NCBI RefSeq assembly: GCF_902459465.1
Contig: NC_047063.1
Span: forward strand, 7,439,343-7,503,342
Length of the DNA stretch: 64,000 nucleotides
Direction of reading: 5' to 3'
Source of the DNA: Asterias rubens
Taxonomy: Eukaryota > Echinodermata > Asteroidea > Forcipulatida > Asteriidae
This document shows positions 45,710-55,440 of this stretch, one piece after another. The notes under the pieces are model-generated. The model had not been told where the DNA came from. It saw nothing but the letters and a program-made list of their open reading frames with translations, and ran no database searches. Position 1 is the first letter of the stretch. Each line of letters begins with the position of its first letter. The translations under genes were made by a program, and so were the position numbers.

Positions 45710-47629
45710 ATGTCGGCTACACGTATTTTTGTGCACATCATGATTGTTCTGTGGACGAAATCGCAAATTAACGGGCAGAGCATTACGACTCAACCGGTTA
45801 GCTCTGAGGGTGATGAGGGGGAACCGGGCTCGTTCGCCCCGTTAGTCTTTCAAGTCAGCAACATGGATGTTCGTACTCAGATCGCTGCTATCAGAAGACG
45901 CGGAGTTGTCATTGCGGATGAGACGGTCAAACGGGATGTGGTGTTTGAGTCGCTTGGTCTTGATGCGGATAACTACGTGATAACTCGACAAGTGGTGTTA
46001 CCGAATAATATAAGATTTTCTCTCAGGTTGAGTAACCCGACCCGTCTGGACACAGCGTGGTTCTCCTTCGTGGTCTGTGGGAGGAATTTAACCGATGCTC
46101 GGTGTGCAGAGAGTGACATCATCTTGGAATCAGACATCGTGGAGTTCACAGTGAGGTATGCTCCCGGGGATGTCTATCCGAACTGTAGCAGCTTTGTTAA
46201 GGGTGGGGTTAGTAGCATTAGGCGAGATGGGAGGTTGCGGGTTTACCTAGGGGAGACTGTTGTCATGCTGTGCCGCTCGGAGGTCGGTGAGCCACCCGTT
46301 AACTTGACCTGGGAAAGAGGTGGTCATTATCTTACATCAGAGACCTCGTCGGACGGTGAGTTTACGTACTCTAAAGTCACTTTCATCCCTTCATTGGACG
46401 ATGAGGGCGTGGTGTTTGCATGCAATATGACACGCCCATTATTGACGGATGAAATGGAAAGACGTTGCGTTGTGGACTCATTTGACATCGTCTCGGAGCC
46501 TACGGTGACAATACACTACAAGAACCAGAGTGGGTCTGTTATTGTGGGAAGTACGGTGGTGTTCACCTCCTTTGCCACTACCGTGACGTCAGCAATCAAC
46601 AGAACATTCTGGAGAGTGTCCGAAGAGCTGCAGAATGCGACAGATCGCTACAGAATAGAAGAAAATCAGTTCACGTTGCGGGATATAGGAGAAGAGGACG
46701 GTGGCGCGAGCCTCATGTATGTCGTGATTGATAATGATGGGATACAGGGGTTCGCTATGGTAACCATTCAAACAATCAATGCTGGTGATCTAGCGACCCA
46801 ACCCCCTAACCCTGATACCACAAGGGGTGTAACGGCATGTACTACCGAAGAAACACCACCAGAGGACTATAGTGCCGTCATTATAGGTTCGTTATTCGCA
46901 GCGTTGCTTGTCTTCATCATGGTTGTTATGATCTGTACTTGGTACTACAGAGAGGTACGGCATAAGAAATCTTCACCGGATGTCTCACGAGCCGAAATAG
47001 AACCTAATAACACAGCGCCCTCTCGCGAGATACCCTCACACCACCAAGTTGAGGTTGCTCATGATGATGACAATTACCCACCAGTTCTACAAACTCTACA
47101 CGTAGAACGTAAAGCTGGAAGCTCAGTTCTTGAAGGAAGTCATGAGCCTCTTGAGCTCATGGGCATTCACAGAGAACAAGAACACACAGGAAGAGGGGAT
47201 TCCCCAATAAGGCAAGCCACTTCTTCAAGGGGTGACAAGTATCGATACTCTAACTCCGACGATGGGACAGTCGACTACGGATCTCGTTCCCATTACATAC
47301 GATGTAATGCAGCTTACGGTATCGACCCCATATTTTACAGTCGATATCAAAATATCGTGTTAAACAACCGCTACGACTACAACAATGATGCGTATGATGG
47401 TGACGAAAATAAACGACAACCGCAAACCGATTTCGGAGTCAAGTCGGACACCGACAACGTATCGAGTAACGAGGAGCAGTCTTTTGGTAGACTCACCCCA
47501 AGTGAAATGAGTGACGTAGGGAATGAAACACAGAGTCACGAACATGGATCAAACCATAATGATTGGAATGACACATTGAGATACGATGTGAATGAAGATG
47601 AATACGAAGGTGTTCAGAGTTATGTTTAA
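45710..47629 (+). CDS. Intronless IgSF type I membrane protein, 3 Ig-like domains (two without the core disulfide), long tail, PDZ-binding C-terminus
   Basis: A 639-residue single-exon ORF. The signal peptide is about 1-23. The Ig1-like domain (24-150) keeps the extra pair Cys123/Cys132 but has Phe where the paralogue has its F-strand Cys, and no B-strand Cys. Ig2 (153-262) keeps Cys188-Cys238 and Cys159/Cys253. The Ig3-like domain (263-357) has Ser and Tyr at both core Cys positions (VVFTS, SLMYV). The transmembrane segment is about 389-412. The tail (413-639) contains RYQNIV at Tyr546 (pYxN), YDYNNDAYD resembling the 731-residue paralogue, and a terminal SYV. It faces away from the other Ig genes. 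The ORF is intact and codes through all domains, so it does not look like a pseudogene. No named orthologue recognised. Confidence 0.9.
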   Translation: MSATRIFVHIMIVLWTKSQINGQSITTQPVSSEGDEGEPGSFAPLVFQVSNMDVRTQIAAIRRRGVVIADETVKRDVVFESLGLDADNYVITRQVVLPNNIRFSLRLSNPTRLDTAWFSFVVCGRNLTDARCAESDIILESDIVEFTVRYAPGDVYPNCSSFVKGGVSSIRRDGRLRVYLGETVVMLCRSEVGEPPVNLTWERGGHYLTSETSSDGEFTYSKVTFIPSLDDEGVVFACNMTRPLLTDEMERRCVVDSFDIVSEPTVTIHYKNQSGSVIVGSTVVFTSFATTVTSAINRTFWRVSEELQNATDRYRIEENQFTLRDIGEEDGGASLMYVVIDNDGIQGFAMVTIQTINAGDLATQPPNPDTTRGVTACTTEETPPEDYSAVIIGSLFAALLVFIMVVMICTWYYREVRHKKSSPDVSRAEIEPNNTAPSREIPSHHQVEVAHDDDNYPPVLQTLHVERKAGSSVLEGSHEPLELMGIHREQEHTGRGDSPIRQATSSRGDKYRYSNSDDGTVDYGSRSHYIRCNAAYGIDPIFYSRYQNIVLNNRYDYNNDAYDGDENKRQPQTDFGVKSDTDNVSSNEEQSFGRLTPSEMSDVGNETQSHEHGSNHNDWNDTLRYDVNEDEYEGVQSYV

Positions 47630-48262
47630 AAGGCAAAGGGTAAAAACAAACTGAACTCATTTCAAGATTTGTTGCCTAAGTGTGGAGCACTTTTTTCCTT
47701 TCCTTGTATGAAGCCATAAAGGGACATAGTGATGAAAACAAGTTCACGTGGCAAGAATTTATGTGGGTGTGTGCACCGCGAAATGAATTATTTCGTGTGC
47801 CCGAAATCATTTATTTCGAGCACTCGAAGTCATCGCATGATTTTGTAATTTTGTGTGGTCCTTCTGGGGATCCGTAAAGGCCTAATTCCCAAAGTCAGTA
47901 TAAGTAATTTGGAGGAAAAAACTCGAAATGTTTTGAAAGAACAGACTAAGAACGGTCGAAAAGGTCCCATTATAATAAATAGTAAACTCATCAACGGGGT
48001 TGGGGCATTGTGTTTAGTGAGGTATCATTGTAATTATTTTGTTAAATTTACGGTATTACTAGTATAATTATTATCTACTTTGCTGTGTGTAGATTCGTTC
48101 CTAATAACTAATGTCTAGATATTTATCAATTTTGTTTCGTGTAGAGAACTCTCTCATTACGCTTTTCACAAGCTACCATTTTCTGCCTTTGTTATATACT
48201 TCTGACTTTTTCATAATGTGGAACGGCGCATTTGCCTTCAAACCTTTGCGTGCAACATGAAA

Positions 48263-48268
48263 AATAAA
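48263..48268 (+). terminator. Candidate poly(A) signal of the 639-aa Ig gene
   Basis: AATAAA about 635 nt past the stop codon; further AATAAA hexamers occur near 48580 and 48658. The intervening 47.63-48.26 kb has no repeat I recognise and is plausible 3' UTR. Confidence 0.4.
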
Positions 48269-48824
48269 TCACAGAATAATGTTCAATGAATTGACTTCGC
48301 TACTTTTAAAAAGATGAAACGGGAGAATTTTGTTTGACAAAGTTGGACAAGCCTGTATTGGGTGAACACACATGTTGTATCATCGGACCGTAATTGTTTG
48401 TCTGTTTAGGTTTGGTATTTTGGGTTGCACAAAGGTCCAACATAATTATGAATGGCCACAATTTCTTTGATCTTGACTATAAACGATGGTATTTTGAACT
48501 ATGAAGTTTTGTAAAAAAAAATAATGGAACTCAAATGAAAGTCGGCTTCATGTAATGGTAATAATATTTGACATATAACACAAATAAATGCGAAGATCAG
48601 AATATAAGTTGTATCTCAACTTATCAAAATATTGATTTGTTTCAAAACATGAATGGAAAATAAACACTTTAAGAACATAAATACTTTAAAACATCAGCAT
48701 TATCACACAAACATCATTGAAAACAGGTTTAAGATGTATACACTATTGTAACGGTTGCTGTTATACACCATTTACTTTGCTGTGCTGCATGCCATACTAG
48801 ATTTTTTGGGAACTTGTATTTCTG

Positions 48825-48830
48825 TTTATT
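48825..48830 (-). terminator. AATAAA poly(A) signal of the secreted Kazal gene
   Basis: AATAAA on the minus strand 38 nt past the stop codon. This gene and the 639-aa Ig gene converge tail to tail here. Confidence 0.55.
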
Positions 48831-48867
48831 CTGCTCAAAACTGCGGAAGCAATGTCCTTTAATGAGT

Positions 48868-49106
48868 TTATGGGGGTGTACGTTGTGTTGGTACACTTTG
48901 TGCAGTTGCCCCAGAGCCAATTGGCATTGTTATTGGTGTTGTTGTTGGCGCCGTTGCTGTTGTTGTTGGCGCCGTTGCTGTTGCTGTCGCCGTAGTTGGC
49001 GTTGTTGTTTGCAACGTAGTTGGTGACGCAGTTCCCGTTGTTGGTGTCGTTGTTCGTGACGTAACTGCTGCAGTTGAGGGATCAACTGGAACACTTGTTG
49101 GTTGAC
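48868..49106 (-). CDS. Secreted Kazal terminal exon (Thr-rich tail)
   Basis: The acceptor is TTAACAG at 49108-49107; it opens GQPTSVPVDPST, runs through repeated Thr/Ala/Pro units and stops at 48870-48868. The DNA is a low-complexity minisatellite (GTTGTTGGCGCC units on the plus strand, 48940-49060). AATAAA follows at 48830-48825, 38 nt past the stop. Confidence 0.82.
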
Positions 49107-49928
49107 CTGTTAAGTGAAAAATTTGAAGAAAAAAAACACGGTCATCATTGCTGAACTTGTGCAAGTATTTTCAATTTCAATGTACAGTGAAATTTGTATA
49201 CAACTAGACCGCTCGTACACGACAAGCATTGATTTGCATCTGTTGATAAAAACAAAATGGCTGCCATGATTTACCTGGTGTGGAACCGTCTTCTCTGCTT
49301 TCCTCACTACTATCTTCTTCGCTTTCAGTTTCCATTGATAGCATGCCGTTCATATAGAGAGCCACATCATCAGGGCAAGGACCATCGGTGATTTCCATGT
49401 TTCGGCGGCCGCTAATGCACTCGATCCTCTCCAAGATACACTCTGACGGGAGTGTCCGGTTGCGGACTCCGTCGAACACACAGACTAGAGTGTCTTGGTT
49501 TGGTCGGGGGCATCGGCGGATACATTGATCGGGCCGGTCATCACGACGACCTGCGCAATAAGACAGGAAAAGTGATAAAAATAAAGTTAGTTTTATTATA
49601 GACATTGGACGTTCACACAGGTTTAATTAATAGTGAATGTCTATTTACTTTTTTTCTTCCCTCTATTTTCTTAAAACTCGATGACCAATTGAGCCAACAT
49701 TTTCACAGGATGTATAATATGCATGAAATAACACCCTGTAGAAATTTGGGATACCTCGAGTGAGGATACCGGTCTTTGACATTTACCAAATAATGCATTT
49801 ATATGACTGGGCTTACCTGGTCGACCGGGTCTGTTGTTGCCTCGGCCTGGTCTGCCCCAAGGTTTAGCCTCAGTTGTAATAAACAGCGCCACCAAGAGCA
49901 CAGCAAAGAGTACTGTAAATGTCTTCAT
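48868..49928 (-). CDS. Secreted single-Kazal protein with basic N-terminus and Thr-rich C-terminus, 3 coding exons
   Basis: Exons 49928-49817, 49550-49275 and 49106-48868 (all phase 1 junctions) join to a 208-residue protein. Signal peptide 1-21 (MKTFTVLFAVLLVALFITTEA) is followed by a basic Gly/Pro/Arg segment (about 22-45) and one divergent Kazal domain with Cys at 47, 51, 61, 75, 82 and 96. The predicted P1 residue is Arg53 (CPRP), which suggests trypsin-like targets, although Pro at P1' is unusual. An acidic Glu/Ser stretch (111-126) and a Thr/Ala/Pro mucin-like C-terminal region (about 131-190) follow. The usual CGTDGxTY signature is altered to CVFDGVRNRT with an N-glycosylation site. 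There is no membrane segment. A secreted protease inhibitor or mucus/coelomic-fluid factor is inferred. Confidence 0.85.
49275..49550 (-). CDS. Secreted Kazal exon 3 (Kazal domain)
   Basis: A 276-nt phase 1-1 exon (acceptor TTGCGCAG, donor GTAAAT) carrying all six Cys and the acidic Ser/Glu stretch. The hydrophobic reading just upstream (MSIIKLTLFLSLF) is intron pyrimidine tract, not a second signal peptide. Confidence 0.85.
49672..49800. mobile_element. Fragment of the main MITE family in a Kazal intron
   Basis: Carries the TTTTCACAGG...GATACC...GGTCTTTGACA part of the family without either terminal repeat. Confidence 0.55.
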
Positions 49929-49939
49929 CTTTGAGCTAC
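49817..49939 (-). CDS. Secreted Kazal exon 2 (signal peptide)
   Basis: The acceptor is TTTTGACAG at 49941-49940; the donor is GTAAGC at 49816. The ATG at 49928-49926 begins the signal peptide; bases 49939-49929 are 5' UTR. The start is supported by the typical hydrophobic core VLFAVLLVALFI. Confidence 0.85.
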
Positions 49940-50612
49940 CTGTCAAAACACACTTGTTTATTTTGAATGCATCTTAATCTGAAAAAGTTTGAATTTATAT
50001 TTTAATTTTAAAGGTACAAGGTTTGTGAGGAAAAGAAACACTATTTGTAATTTTTAGTCTGAAATCTTAATGATTGTAAGTTCTAACAAGTACCACATTT
50101 TTTTATGTGAAATAATTCCCTTTGAAACGAAGTCATGTCTTAGAAAACTGTATCTAAAAACCTGAAAAACAAAACTGCAAATTTCGGTTGTTAAAACCAA
50201 AGTTAACAACTTGCTGAAAACTATTACATGTTTTTACTATTTTCGCATGACGGTTAAGCCGACATTTTCACAGGTTTGTTGTTTCACGTATGTTTGATTT
50301 TACAAACACTGCAGCGACTATCTCGTCATCAGCTATATGGGCATATACCAATCTTTAATCAACAGAAAAACTGAAAATTTTGATACAAGCAAACAATACA
50401 AACACAGCGATGTCAATGCTATAGACAAACCGCTAAAAACAAAATTAAAAGTCCGCAAGAAAAAAACCAAAAAATATATAAAAGAGAACGAACCCACCAC
50501 CTAAAAAATGTCTTTTAATCCTGCCAATAATGTAAAATAGCTCAACATTGAAATTGATTATTATACTTCTCAATTTTGTTAACATAAAAACACAAGCAAT
50601 TGAAGTACTTAC

Positions 50613-50722
50613 CAAGAAAATCCAACTCGACTTTTGGGACTTTGCCGTTCCGATAGTGAAGATCCAACTTGAAGTTATACAAACAATTCTGACTTTCGAA
50701 ACAAATTCAGTCCCTTTTATTT
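50613..50722 (-). promoter_or_regulatory. Probable promoter and non-coding first exon of the secreted Kazal gene
   Basis: A TATA-like CAAATAAAAGG lies at 50722-50713, and an untranslated exon would run from about 50.69 kb to a consensus GTAAGT donor at 50612-50607. It pairs with the TTTTGACAG acceptor just before the signal-peptide exon. Inferred from splice-site quality and spacing. Confidence 0.5.
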
Positions 50723-51083
50723 GATTCAGTTGAAGGTAAATAGTGGGCATTTCTGTTTTGGGTATAGTGTTACACAGGTCAGGGCTGTGGTCATTCTGCC
50801 CACAGTACCAACTCGTAATATTATGACAAAATGCAAGGTGACCGTGTAACTAATTTAACCACAACACCCGGATGCACGTGTATTGCTATTGCTAATATTC
50901 ATACAGGTGTTTAAAAACAGTTCATCACATACCACTCACGCAGGGAAGTGATGATGAATTATTACAGGAATTATATATGTATAAATCTATCGGTAAGTAG
51001 GATTTGAAACCTTGCATGGTGGAAATACGATATAGAAAGGTCTGCGGTAACACCATGTAATGACTGTCTTTAAAGAGTTGGGT

Positions 51084-51099
51084 GGTTCTGAAAAGAACC
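51084..51099 (-). terminator. Histone-type 3' stem-loop, orphan
   Basis: The minus strand reads CCAAC-GGTTCTTTTCAGAACC-ACCCA: a 6-bp stem, UUUC loop and both flanks of the histone mRNA 3' processing signal, followed by an AAAGA-containing stretch. No histone ORF lies upstream on the minus strand within the expected distance. Confidence 0.55.
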
Positions 51100-51320
51100 G
51101 TTGGTTTCTATCGGTGTTTCGACATGAGAGTAGAGCATCGCAGCTCCTCACAGAGGCGTGGTCAGGATTGGTTGGGAGGGGAGCCCTGACCCATTCCGAT
51201 GAACCATCCCCAAAGAAAAAAATACTGACAAAAATGAATAGTCATTCGATACATAACCCTCCCAAGAACTGTTTCTTTGCCCCCCCCCCCCCCTCCCCTC
51301 TATCCAAAGTGTGTCTCGGG

Positions 51321-51461
51321 CCCTTTTCGAAACCACGTCTGCGGCTCTAGATTCGGCTCAGGATAGCTTGGCCCGGTTGCGCGTGACAATATACTCAGGT
51401 GTTCAGACGAGAGAAAGGAGCCTGAAGCCGAATCCAAAGCGAAGCCGTGGTTTCGAGGGCA
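51321..51461. repeat. GC-rich inverted repeat
   Basis: Arms around CGAAACCACGtctGCGGCTC and GAAGCCGTGGTTTCGAG with an internal match GATTCGGCTcAGG/CCTgAAGCCGAATC. Confidence 0.7.
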
Positions 51462-52098
51462 TGAGCCTCCCTCCAAATGCCTGTCTACACCACTGTCCTA
51501 GTTTAATGTTCTAAAATATAGTATCACAAACTTAGAAGCATGATTAACATGATCATTGATGTTCTTTAATTAAGTCAACGCCTGATCTCTTCCTAAATTA
51601 GAATTAATGGTATTAATGTTTTAGGCTATATGACATTGTTGTATTATGTTCTTAATCGAAGGTATAATGTTTGATCTGTGTATTAAAAAACCCACTTCCT
51701 GTCCGAATAAAGTAGTCTTTAAGGACCTGACTTTCACAGAACTTAGTTCTTTTCGAGGCAATTGATGAAACACGTGTGGATCAATGACGTCACTGCCATG
51801 ACATAACCACCATTGGGAATTTCTGACAATCTGTTTTATAGCAGTTTTAAACTTAGAGGTTTTAAAGCAAGCTGTTTTTTTTGTATGATTAGTTACATTG
51901 AATAATAAACTTATTTTGTTTTTTATATAAATGGTTTCAAGGCTCTTCAAGGTGTTTCATTTTAGCCTTCGAGAAATATTCTGCTAGGGTCTAAACGTCA
52001 GGTCATTCAATGTTTTTTGCATTTACACCATTATCATTGTCCTTATCATAAGTAGTTTGCAACAGCAGTTTGCAAAAGGAGAGTTTACAATAAATAGA

Positions 52099-52848
52099 CT
52101 AGTCTAAATATATTCCGTACGTCGTTGCGATGGCGTATATGTACCCGTTTTGAAATGTAGCCGTGGCATAACAGTCGGTTTCAGTATTCCAAACACAGCG
52201 GTTATTAATCATCATCTCAAGTCCTTCAATCTGGCCGACCTGAATCAAGACTACGAGTCGGTAACGTTCATACTGGAGAAGTTTGACTCTTGTTTTAATA
52301 TTATCTGCTAGTCTCTTCACAATTTCAGGACCGTTTTCAGGTCGATATGTCACTCTAGTGAATTCATCTTCCAAGACTTTAGTCATGATTTCCTCAACCC
52401 TCTCTGGTTGGAATTTACAGCCTGGTTGAGGATCCATACGAAATGAGTTCTCGTACCGGGGCGGGGCCTCGTCACTCTTGTCGATGAACCGACGGGTGTC
52501 CTCGTCCTCTCCGCCCCGTCGAAATCGCCACCACATGGAGGTCGAGATGTCTCGGCCAAAGTATAAAGTATCCTTTCTGGATCTGGTGCTGTTCGAGCTG
52601 TCCGGTCGAGCTGGCCGGACTGAGGTCGCCTCCCCGCCAGTCCCACGGCCCGACAGAGCGGCCGCTGCAGCCTGGATGGTCGATGTCCATTTGGTTGGTT
52701 TGGGTTGCTGCTGTCGTCTGCCGAATGACTTCTCATGGACGTTGCTGCTATCTCTATTAAGTTGGTTTGTCGAGCCGGATACTTGACTCCAAAACGATGA
52801 CGATCGAGACGACCTGGTCGCAAAGCTGCTCTGAGAGGCTTCTGCCAT
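52099..52848 (-). CDS. Tctex-type dynein light chain (DYNLT4/DYNLT5-like), intronless
   Basis: A 249-residue single-exon ORF. Residues 1-135 are Ser/Arg/Gln-rich and probably disordered. A junction PPRYENSFRMDPQPGCKF leads into a Tctex-1 domain (about 145-249) with RYRLVVLIQVGQ, a conserved RCVWNTETDCYA strand and the typical C-terminus TTYGIYLD. Family knowledge: these proteins are dynein light chains or light-chain-like adaptors in cytoplasmic or ciliary motor complexes. The long N-terminal extension and the YEN-x-[YF] junction resemble TCTEX1D1/TCTEX1D4 rather than the short DYNLT1. The Met at 52848 is chosen because the in-frame sequence upstream offers no homology. Lack of introns suggests a retrocopy origin, but the frame is intact. 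Confidence 0.88.
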   Translation of the reverse strand: MAEASQSSFATRSSRSSSFWSQVSGSTNQLNRDSSNVHEKSFGRRQQQPKPTKWTSTIQAAAAALSGRGTGGEATSVRPARPDSSNSTRSRKDTLYFGRDISTSMWWRFRRGGEDEDTRRFIDKSDEAPPRYENSFRMDPQPGCKFQPERVEEIMTKVLEDEFTRVTYRPENGPEIVKRLADNIKTRVKLLQYERYRLVVLIQVGQIEGLEMMINNRCVWNTETDCYATATFQNGYIYAIATTYGIYLD

Positions 52849-53679
52849 CCTGTCGAATCTTCAATCCACAACAATTATCTGCCAGACTTCATTTATAAAG
52901 TTTGTTGCAAGCTTCTGGCGACTTCAAGAATGCATTTCGTCCTCCCTCTATGATAATATAACCCGGCCTCGTGGCAACCATATAGACAAGGCTGCAACCA
53001 GTGCTGTTGATCTATGGTTTAAAGTGCTAGTTTTACGCTTATCATTTTGTATTACGTCTTTGAACACTCAAACAGTGCAAAAACGGCCACCCAATGTTGA
53101 CAAACCTTGGGCCAGCATCAAATCAAATTGTTTTGTGGCCAAACTTTTGTAAGGATTAGCGATTGCGTACATAGCAATGGCGATTTATTTTGTTTGCAGA
53201 TGGACTTAAGGTTGACTCTTTGGCGTAGAACTTATCTTCAACGACCTCTCACACATGTCCAGTTCAAATACTGTTGTACCAATACTAGCGTTTAGGTTTA
53301 CTTTGGGGGTCCCAAAAAGTCTTTATTGTGTCGTCGCAATGTTAAACTTCATAATAAGTTTATTCTTCTGTACGTCTATGTACTTCACGACAACCTGTGG
53401 GTGGTTGACCAAACACTTTACATTAAAGAAGGGGAGGTTTGTTTACAAAACCAGTTCATACTACTGTTCGTGCATGTTTTCGCAGGACTTGAGCACAGGG
53501 CAACTGTTGCGAATTATTCGTCACGAATTTTGTGGCGTCAAAGTTGAACCGAGATTCACCTGTTTTTCGTGTGACTAGGGATTTGCTTTTGGTGGAATCA
53601 AACCGTTCATTTGCATACGGAATTTTTTTAAATGTTCACATGTATGTCTGTCTGATCTTTCCGTGAAGGGAACTCGGCA

Positions 53680-53895
53680 AACTCCAAGGGGGTTTAAACA
53701 CTAAGCTGGCAACAGCAAATCTCTCTGATACAAACATTGATTTATGATTATGACTTACACAAATCAAGAAATTGTGATTCAGTTACCAGGCGACAAAACT
53801 TATTCTGGTAATTGTGGAATCAGCAGTTAGGTTTGTGGGATTCGAACCTACAACCTTGTAATTGCAAGTCAGGCATTCTAAACAAAGGACCTGGG
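53680..53895 (-). mobile_element. SINE-like element with B box
   Basis: The minus strand has GTAGGTTCGAATCCCAC (B box) preceded by TGCCTGACTTGCAATTACAA. The body shares CTGGCAACAGC with 24770-24800. Confidence 0.6.
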
Positions 53896-54818
53896 GAGGG
53901 GGGGGGGGGGCTCCGCTGCCAGTTTAGCCACTGGCCGTGACGCCACGGTGCCTTTTAGCAAACAGACGTGTGATATTTACTAAAGGCTTAACGGTCAGTC
54001 ACCGAATCGTTTTAAATTAATAGGCTAGGCTATAGACCAGAAGTTGGGTTTATTGCTAAATTGTAGCAAGGTTGTAAAATTGAAAACAAAATGTACCTCG
54101 TGTGAATGGAAAACAACTTGCGTAGTGTCCAAGATCCCACGTAAAATCTTTTCATTACAACACAGCCACACGCTGGTGGTAATTTGGCCCTTGGGAAAAA
54201 AGTAGGAACATGTTATCAAGTACAAGGGCTGACCTAATATTCAAGTGGGGTAGGCGAAATTTGTTCAGGCAATTTTATCACATTATTTCAAGGGCAAAAA
54301 GTCGGAAGTCGGAATAAAGTAGAAAGACATATTCATGCATGAATAATTTTTTTCGATCCAACACAACACATCCGTCACTACTATACATACACAATATCTT
54401 ATAATAGTGCATTCAAAACTTTTATTATCTTTTATACACGTTGTATCAGCATATGCCAATAAATAATTTACAATGTTATACTGCATAGATTTGTTTCCAT
54501 TTCAAATGACGCACACAATGATATTTATAGAATTACTTACCTATAAACAACAAATAACTACTTAGTAGGAGACGAGCATATGAAACGGCTATATCAGCTG
54601 AGAAAGTACATTAATTAACAAAGACAGAAATTTAGTCAGCAATATCATTCGATATCATGACAATTGTTTTAAGAGTTTTTTTTATAAAAACGTAAATTTA
54701 AACGCAACTGAACATTACGGAACAATTGCTAGAAACGTAAGTATTGACGTAATATAGTAAATACTGTCCCGAGCCAATATGGCTCATCAGGCCGGCGTTT
54801 ATATTCGGCTTGCTTGGC

Positions 54819-55202
54819 ATTAAAGACAGTGGACACTATTGGTAATTGTCGAAGACCAGTCTTCTCACGTGTATCTCAACATATGCATAAAATAACCAAC
54901 CTGTGAACATTTGAGCTCAATTGGTCGTCGAAGTTGCGAGATAATAATGAAAGAAAAAACACCCTTGACACACGAAGTTGTGTGCTTTCAGACGGTTGAT
55001 TTCGAGACCTCAAATTCTAAACTTGAGGTCTCGAAATCAAATTCGTGGAAAACTACTTCTTTCTCGAAAACTACGTCACTTCAGAGGGAGCCGTTTCTCA
55101 CAATGTTTTATACTATCAACCTCTCCCCATTACTCGTTATCAAGTGAGGTTTTATGCTGATAATTATTTTGAGTAATTACCAATAGTGTCCACTGCCTTT
55201 AA
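54819..55202. mobile_element. Main MITE family, full-length copy
   Basis: Ends TTAAAGACAGTGGACACTAT and GTGTCCACTGCCTTTAA; the GAGACCTC...GAGGTCTC centre is clear. Small ORFs in it are element sequence. Confidence 0.88.
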
Positions 55203-55440
55203 CCACCGAGAACATCTTTGTTATCCCACTGGACAGGATGAAAGTCCATCTAAGGTTACTCCCCAGTTCGTACCGGTACCCATTTGTATTTCTGGGTAGA
55301 GATAAGCAATCATGATGTAGTGTATTGTTCAAGAACACGAGTGTCGCAACTGACCATGCCAGGATTCGAACTAACATTCCGTAAATTACAGAACTGGGTC
55401 CAATCGCTAAACCAATCACTCGGCCAACAAATTTAAACGC
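55195..55440 (-). mobile_element. tRNA-derived SINE, minus orientation
   Basis: A-box-like TGATTGGTTTAGCGATTGG, B box AGTTCGAATCC and body ATTGCTTATCTCTACCCAG; inverse relative of 40085-40330. Its tail abuts the MITE ending at 55202. Confidence 0.78.

Noticed and set aside
49551-49605. Apparent signal peptide MSIIKLTLFLSLFLSYCA before the Kazal exon
   Set aside because: It is the intron pyrimidine tract ending in TTGCGCAG; a true signal peptide is in the upstream exon in matching phase.
51100-51950. Histone gene belonging to the stem-loop at 51084-51099
   Set aside because: None of the histone C-terminal sequences or core motifs is found on the minus strand upstream of the stem-loop.
54911-55160. 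Overlapping small plus-strand frames with recurring peptides also seen near 12.5, 32.2, 34.4 and 38.1 kb
   Set aside because: Translations of the main MITE family; the recurring peptide reflects element sequence, not a gene family.
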